Below, piece by piece: positions 60,947-64,000 of a stretch of 64,000 nt of DNA. Within the stretch, counting starts at the first letter, position 1; each line of letters begins with the position of its first letter. The position numbers and the translations under genes are program-made. Origin of the DNA: Alphaproteobacteria bacterium (lineage in GTDB: Bacteria > Pseudomonadota > Alphaproteobacteria > Rhizobiales > Rhizobiaceae); assembly GCA_018823835.1 (NCBI GenBank), contig JAHJHT010000002.1, positions 1,240,001 to 1,304,000 of the forward strand, in the 5' to 3' direction. The notes under the pieces are model-generated. The model saw only the letters and a program-made list of their open reading frames with translations. It did no database searches and was not told the DNA's origin.

Positions 60947-60986
60947 CTTGTCCGCTCCAGGCCCTGCAGCTTCGCGGTCGGAGGCT

Positions 60987-61011
60987 GCGGCGAAGCCTGA
61001 TGCTTCGCCGC
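60987..61011 (-). terminator. Intra-operon hairpin between rhaS and rhaT
   Basis: Perfect ten-base stem GCGGCGAAGC / GCTTCGCCGC with loop CTGAT in the 87-base gap. It probably lowers transcription past rhaS or protects the rhaS message, giving more binding protein than transporter. Confidence 0.6.
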
Positions 61012-61033
61012 CCCGGTCCGAACTATACGCGGA

Positions 61034-62029
61034 TCAGTAGATCTTGGAGAATTCTTCGATATTGCTCTTATCGAAGGTGAAGGGAGCGGCCATTGCCGCC
61101 GAGTTGGTATCGTCGAGCGTGACTTCGCCGACGCGGCCGATGGAGAGCTTGGCGCCGGGCTTGGCCTCGTCCTTCTTCACCGCCAGGTCGTGGGCGAGAT
61201 AGACGGCCGAGTAGCCGAGGTCGATCGGGTTCCACAGCGCGACAGCCTGCGACGCGCCGTTGTCGATGAACTGCTTGAACTCCGAGGGCAGGGCCAGGCC
61301 GGTCACATTGACCTTGCCGATCAGGCCTTCATCCGTCACCACCTGCGCGGCGGCAACGACGCCGACCGTGGTCGGAGCGATGATCGCCTTGAGGTTGGGG
61401 TAGGACTTCAGCAGGCCCTTGGCCTCGTCGGTGCTCTTGGCCGAATCGTCATCGCCATAGACGGTGGCGACTAGGTTGATGTTGGGGAATTTGCCCGGCA
61501 GTGCCGCCTTGGCGGCCTCGATCCAGGCATTCTGGTTGGTCGCGGTGGAGGATGCCGACAGGATCGCCACGTCGCCGCCCTCGGGCAGGTAGTCGGCTGC
61601 GAGCTTGATAATGGTTTCGCCGATCAGGTTGGTGTCCGACGGGTTGAGGTGCATCTGGCGGCCTTCCGGTGCCACGCCCGAGTCCCACGAGATCACGGTG
61701 ATGCCGCGTTCCATGGCCTTCTTCAGCGCCGGAACCAGCGCGTCGGCGTCATTGGCCGAGATGGCGATGGCGTCGACCTTCTGGGCGATCAGCGCATTGA
61801 CCACTTCGATCTGCGCCTCTGCGGTGGCCTTTGTCGGGCCGGTGTAGATGATGTCGACGTCACCGAGTTCCTTGGCGGCTTCCTCTGCCCCCTTGTTGGC
61901 GGCGTCGAAGAAGCCGTTGCCGAGCGACTTCACGACCAGTGCGATCTTGACGTTCTCCGCATGGGCCGCGTTGGCGAACATGGCAGCCGAAAGCGCGGCG
62001 GCGACCATCAGTTTCTTGACAATACTCAT
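61034..62029 (-). CDS. rhaS: Rhamnose ABC transporter substrate-binding protein RhaS
   Basis: 331-residue periplasmic binding protein of the RbsB type. Signal peptide MVAAALSAAMFANAAHA, mature ENVKIALVVKSLGNGFF. The ligand loop ISWDSGVAPEGRQMHLN is characteristic of rhizobial RhaS. It is the second gene of the rha operon, 55 bases after rhaR. Confidence 0.92.
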   Translation of the reverse strand: MSIVKKLMVAAALSAAMFANAAHAENVKIALVVKSLGNGFFDAANKGAEEAAKELGDVDIIYTGPTKATAEAQIEVVNALIAQKVDAIAISANDADALVPALKKAMERGITVISWDSGVAPEGRQMHLNPSDTNLIGETIIKLAADYLPEGGDVAILSASSTATNQNAWIEAAKAALPGKFPNINLVATVYGDDDSAKSTDEAKGLLKSYPNLKAIIAPTTVGVVAAAQVVTDEGLIGKVNVTGLALPSEFKQFIDNGASQAVALWNPIDLGYSAVYLAHDLAVKKDEAKPGAKLSIGRVGEVTLDDTNSAAMAAPFTFDKSNIEEFSKIY

Positions 62030-62084
62030 TCTGTAATTCCTCCCTTGTGTTGCATTCCATCACCACCGCGGCCTGCGATTCTCC

Positions 62085-62891
62085 TCACGCCTGCAGCGAA
62101 GATTCTTCCTTGCCCGCCAGGCCGCGCGCCACGATGAGCGACACGCCGGCTGTCTCGAGCATCTTTGCCTCCCGGTCCTCGATACCATCGTCTGTAATGA
62201 CGGTGGCGATCCGCGACAGGCCGCACAGGATCAGGCTGGAGCGCAGCCTGAACTTCGACGAGTCGACCAGGACCACCAGTTCGTCGGCCTGGTCGATCAG
62301 CTTCTGCTCGGCCTGGATGAGCAGCGGATCGCCCTCCATCAGGCCGAGCGGTCCGAGGCCCTGCGCGCCCATGAACATGCGCCGTGCGTAGAAATTGCGC
62401 GTCACGTCATTGTCGAAGGGCGACAGGATGATGTTCTGCTCGCGGTAGACCGTCCCGCCGGACACCATCACGGCATTCTTGGAGTGCTTGAGAAGGTGTT
62501 CGGCGATCGGAAAGGAATTGGTGAAGATCGGCATCCGGCGCAGCGCCAGGAAATGCACCATCTGGAAGGTCGTGGTGCCGCCATTGATGATGATCGGCTC
62601 GCCGTCCTTGCACAGTTCCACCGCCTCGCGCGCAATGGCGCGCTTCTGCGCGGCGTGCAGCGTCTCGTTGACGGAAAAGGGCCGGCCGGCAAGGCCGATG
62701 AACTGGGGTGGCGAGATCGCCTCCGCGCCACCGCGCACCCGCCGCAGGCGCTTCTGGACGTGCAGCGCGGCGATATCGCGCCGGATCGTCGCCTCGGACG
62801 ATTCCGTGAGATCGACCATCTCCTGCACCGTCACCACAGGCTTTTCCTGCACGGCGGACAGTATCAGACGATGGCGTTCTTTCTCGTGCAT
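62085..62891 (-). CDS. rhaR: DeoR family regulator of rhamnose genes
   Basis: 268-residue DeoR-type repressor. The helix-turn-helix is VTVQEMVDLTESSEATIRRD, followed by LRRVRGGA, the DeoR wing; the C-terminal domain contains the sugar-phosphate pocket (INGGTTTFQMVHFL and VDSSKFRLRSSLILC). It controls the rha operons in rhizobia. It is first in the leftward operon and faces rhaD across a region with TGATTGACA inverted repeats. Confidence 0.9.
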   Translation of the reverse strand: MHEKERHRLILSAVQEKPVVTVQEMVDLTESSEATIRRDIAALHVQKRLRRVRGGAEAISPPQFIGLAGRPFSVNETLHAAQKRAIAREAVELCKDGEPIIINGGTTTFQMVHFLALRRMPIFTNSFPIAEHLLKHSKNAVMVSGGTVYREQNIILSPFDNDVTRNFYARRMFMGAQGLGPLGLMEGDPLLIQAEQKLIDQADELVVLVDSSKFRLRSSLILCGLSRIATVITDDGIEDREAKMLETAGVSLIVARGLAGKEESSLQA

Positions 62892-63080
62892 GGTTCCTCC
62901 CCTGCCTGGCCATCTAGACGTGCAAAAAGATCAGTGTCAATCATTTCCAGTCAGATATTTTCATTGTGCAGTGCGATATGATCGAAATTGATCGTTTGTG
63001 ATTGACAAGCTTCCGGCCGCCATGTGAATTTGCGACCAATGGCCGGCGCCGCGACGCTGCCAAACGGGAGGTTTCAAGTC
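62892..63080. promoter_or_regulatory. Divergent rhaR/rhaD promoter with DeoR-type repeats
   Basis: The nine-base inverted pair TGTCAATCA (62935-62943) and TGATTGACA (62999-63007) contains the -35 boxes TTGACA of both divergent promoters. On the plus strand three 10-base units begin TGATCG, TGATCG, TGATTG at 62979, 62989 and 62999. This is a compact operator array for RhaR. A -10 for rhaR could be TAGATG at 62911-62916. Confidence 0.58.
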
Positions 63081-64000
63081 ATGCTCGACAAGCGCGCCGG
63101 CGCCCGCCTGGCCAATCTGTGGGACGACGCAAGAGCGTCCACGATGAGCGAGCCCGAACGCCTGGTCTATCGTTCGAACACGCTCGGCTCCGACAAGCGT
63201 GTCACCAATTACGGCGGCGGCAACACCTCCTCGAAGGTCTGGCAGGACGACCCGCTGACCGGCGAGAGTGTCGAGGTCCTGTGGGTCAAGGGCTCGGGCG
63301 GCGACAGCGCCTCGCTCAAGCTCGATGGCCTTGCGACGCTCTACATGGACAAGCTGCGCGCCCTCAAGAAGCTTTACCGCGGCGTCGAGCACGAGGATGA
63401 GATGGTCGGCTACCTGCCGCACTGTACCTTCGCCCTCAATCCACGCGCCGCCTCCATCGACACGCCGCTGCATGCCTATGTGCCGCACGCACATGTCGAT
63501 CACATGCATCCCGACGCGATCATTGCGGTGGCGGCAGCAAAGGATGGTCGCGCCATCACGAAGCAGATATTCGGCGACGCGATCGGCTGGCTGCCGTGGA
63601 AGCGGCCCGGCTTCGAACTCGGCCTGTGGCTGGAAAAGTTCTGCCTCGACAATCCCGAGGCGAGGGGCGTCATCCTCGAGAGCCACGGCCTTTTCACCTG
63701 GGGCGACACGCAGAAGGAATGCTACGAAAACACCATCGCCACGATCAACCAGGCGATGGACTGGTTCGAGAAGATCAGCGCCGGCAAGGCCATCTTCGGC
63801 GGTGCCGTCGTGCAGTCCCTCGATGCGCCGGCGCGCCGCGCCATTGCAGCGCGGCTGATGCCGAAAATCCGCGGGCTGATCTCGCAAGGCGGCGGAAAAC
63901 TCGGCCATTTCGACGATTCTCCTGCCGTGCTGGAATTCGTCAATGCGGCCGATCTCCGGCCGCTTGCGGCTCTCGGTACGTCATGCCCCGACCATTTCCT
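63081..64000 (+). CDS. rhaD: Bifunctional rhamnulose aldolase/short-chain dehydrogenase (truncated by window edge)
   Basis: About 306 codons of a long protein that starts MLDKRAGARLANLWDDARAS. The class II aldolase half is visible: VTNYGGGNTSSKVW and the zinc-ligand segment HAHVDHMHPDAI. In full length (about 700 residues) the family has a C-terminal short-chain dehydrogenase for lactaldehyde; that part is beyond the window. AACGGGAGG precedes the ATG. It is the divergent partner of the rhaR operon and cleaves rhamnulose (or its phosphate) in rhamnose breakdown. Confidence 0.92.
   Translation, partial: MLDKRAGARLANLWDDARASTMSEPERLVYRSNTLGSDKRVTNYGGGNTSSKVWQDDPLTGESVEVLWVKGSGGDSASLKLDGLATLYMDKLRALKKLYRGVEHEDEMVGYLPHCTFALNPRAASIDTPLHAYVPHAHVDHMHPDAIIAVAAAKDGRAITKQIFGDAIGWLPWKRPGFELGLWLEKFCLDNPEARGVILESHGLFTWGDTQKECYENTIATINQAMDWFEKISAGKAIFGGAVVQSLDAPARRAIAARLMPKIRGLISQGGGKLGHFDDSPAVLEFVNAADLRPLAALGTSCPDHF

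Noticed and set aside
59396..61000. Long plus-strand open frame (over 500 codons) antisense to rhaT
   Set aside because: It mirrors an intact ABC ATPase on the other strand, shows no protein family motif, and long antisense frames are common at this GC content.
1..64000. CRISPR arrays, tRNA or rRNA genes, insertion sequences and attachment sites
   Set aside because: I looked for regular repeats, cloverleaf-like segments and transposase or integrase motifs and saw none that would stand up.

Overview
The window is about 64 kb of GC-rich DNA packed with ABC and TRAP transporters, sugar and amine catabolic enzymes and local one-component regulators. I see no rRNA, tRNA, CRISPR array, insertion sequence or phage gene. 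The rhamnose operon order (rhaR-S-T-P-Q-U-K with rhaD divergent), the hmu heme locus carrying hemP and a TGA-N9-TCA iron-responsive box, and the density of solute-binding-protein transporters point to an alphaproteobacterium of the Hyphomicrobiales (rhizobial type, such as the Mesorhizobium/Rhizobium group). The species is not determinable from the sequence alone.

Layout. (1) 1-8673: a divergent locus around a BetI-like TetR regulator. Leftward are a PEAMT-like methyltransferase, the regulator, a polyamine-type binding protein and a flavin monoamine oxidase cut by the window edge. Rightward is a tight operon of two CrtI-like FAD oxidoreductases, a GcvT/DmdA-like aminomethyltransferase and an 80-residue unknown protein. 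I could not match this set to a characterised pathway; it is the best candidate for an undescribed catabolic system. (2) 8683-19738: hexuronate catabolism (Gfo/Idh, uxuA, uxuB divergent from uxaC, a TRAP transporter, GntR, kduI, kduD, kdgF). (3) 19745-26151: acetylpolyamine amidohydrolase divergent from a Pot-type ABC transporter and a NylB-like amide hydrolase. (4) 26154-37897: an RpiR-controlled sugar or polyol module with four dehydrogenases, an isomerase/epimerase and a ribose-type ABC transporter, but no kinase. (5) 37912-38313: a small secreted protein.

(6) 38520-46126: a second Pot-type transporter with a LysR regulator, divergent from an M20 amidohydrolase and an amidinotransferase/DDAH-like enzyme. 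A shared 20-bp motif lies before both transcription units. (7) 46155-54622: heme uptake (hmuV-U-T-S-hemP, divergent from a TonB-dependent heme receptor, a four-cysteine periplasmic protein and TonB). (8) 54847-64000: GntR regulator, the rhamnose operon, and rhaD cut by the right edge.

Taken together this is a nutrient-scavenging region: most modules pair one high-affinity uptake system with one short catabolic pathway and one dedicated regulator. Several operons have a strong hairpin directly after the binding-protein gene, which would favour excess binding protein over membrane components. Start codons were chosen from ribosome-binding sites, overlaps and family length. Antisense open frames are abundant, as expected at this GC content, and are not reported as genes.
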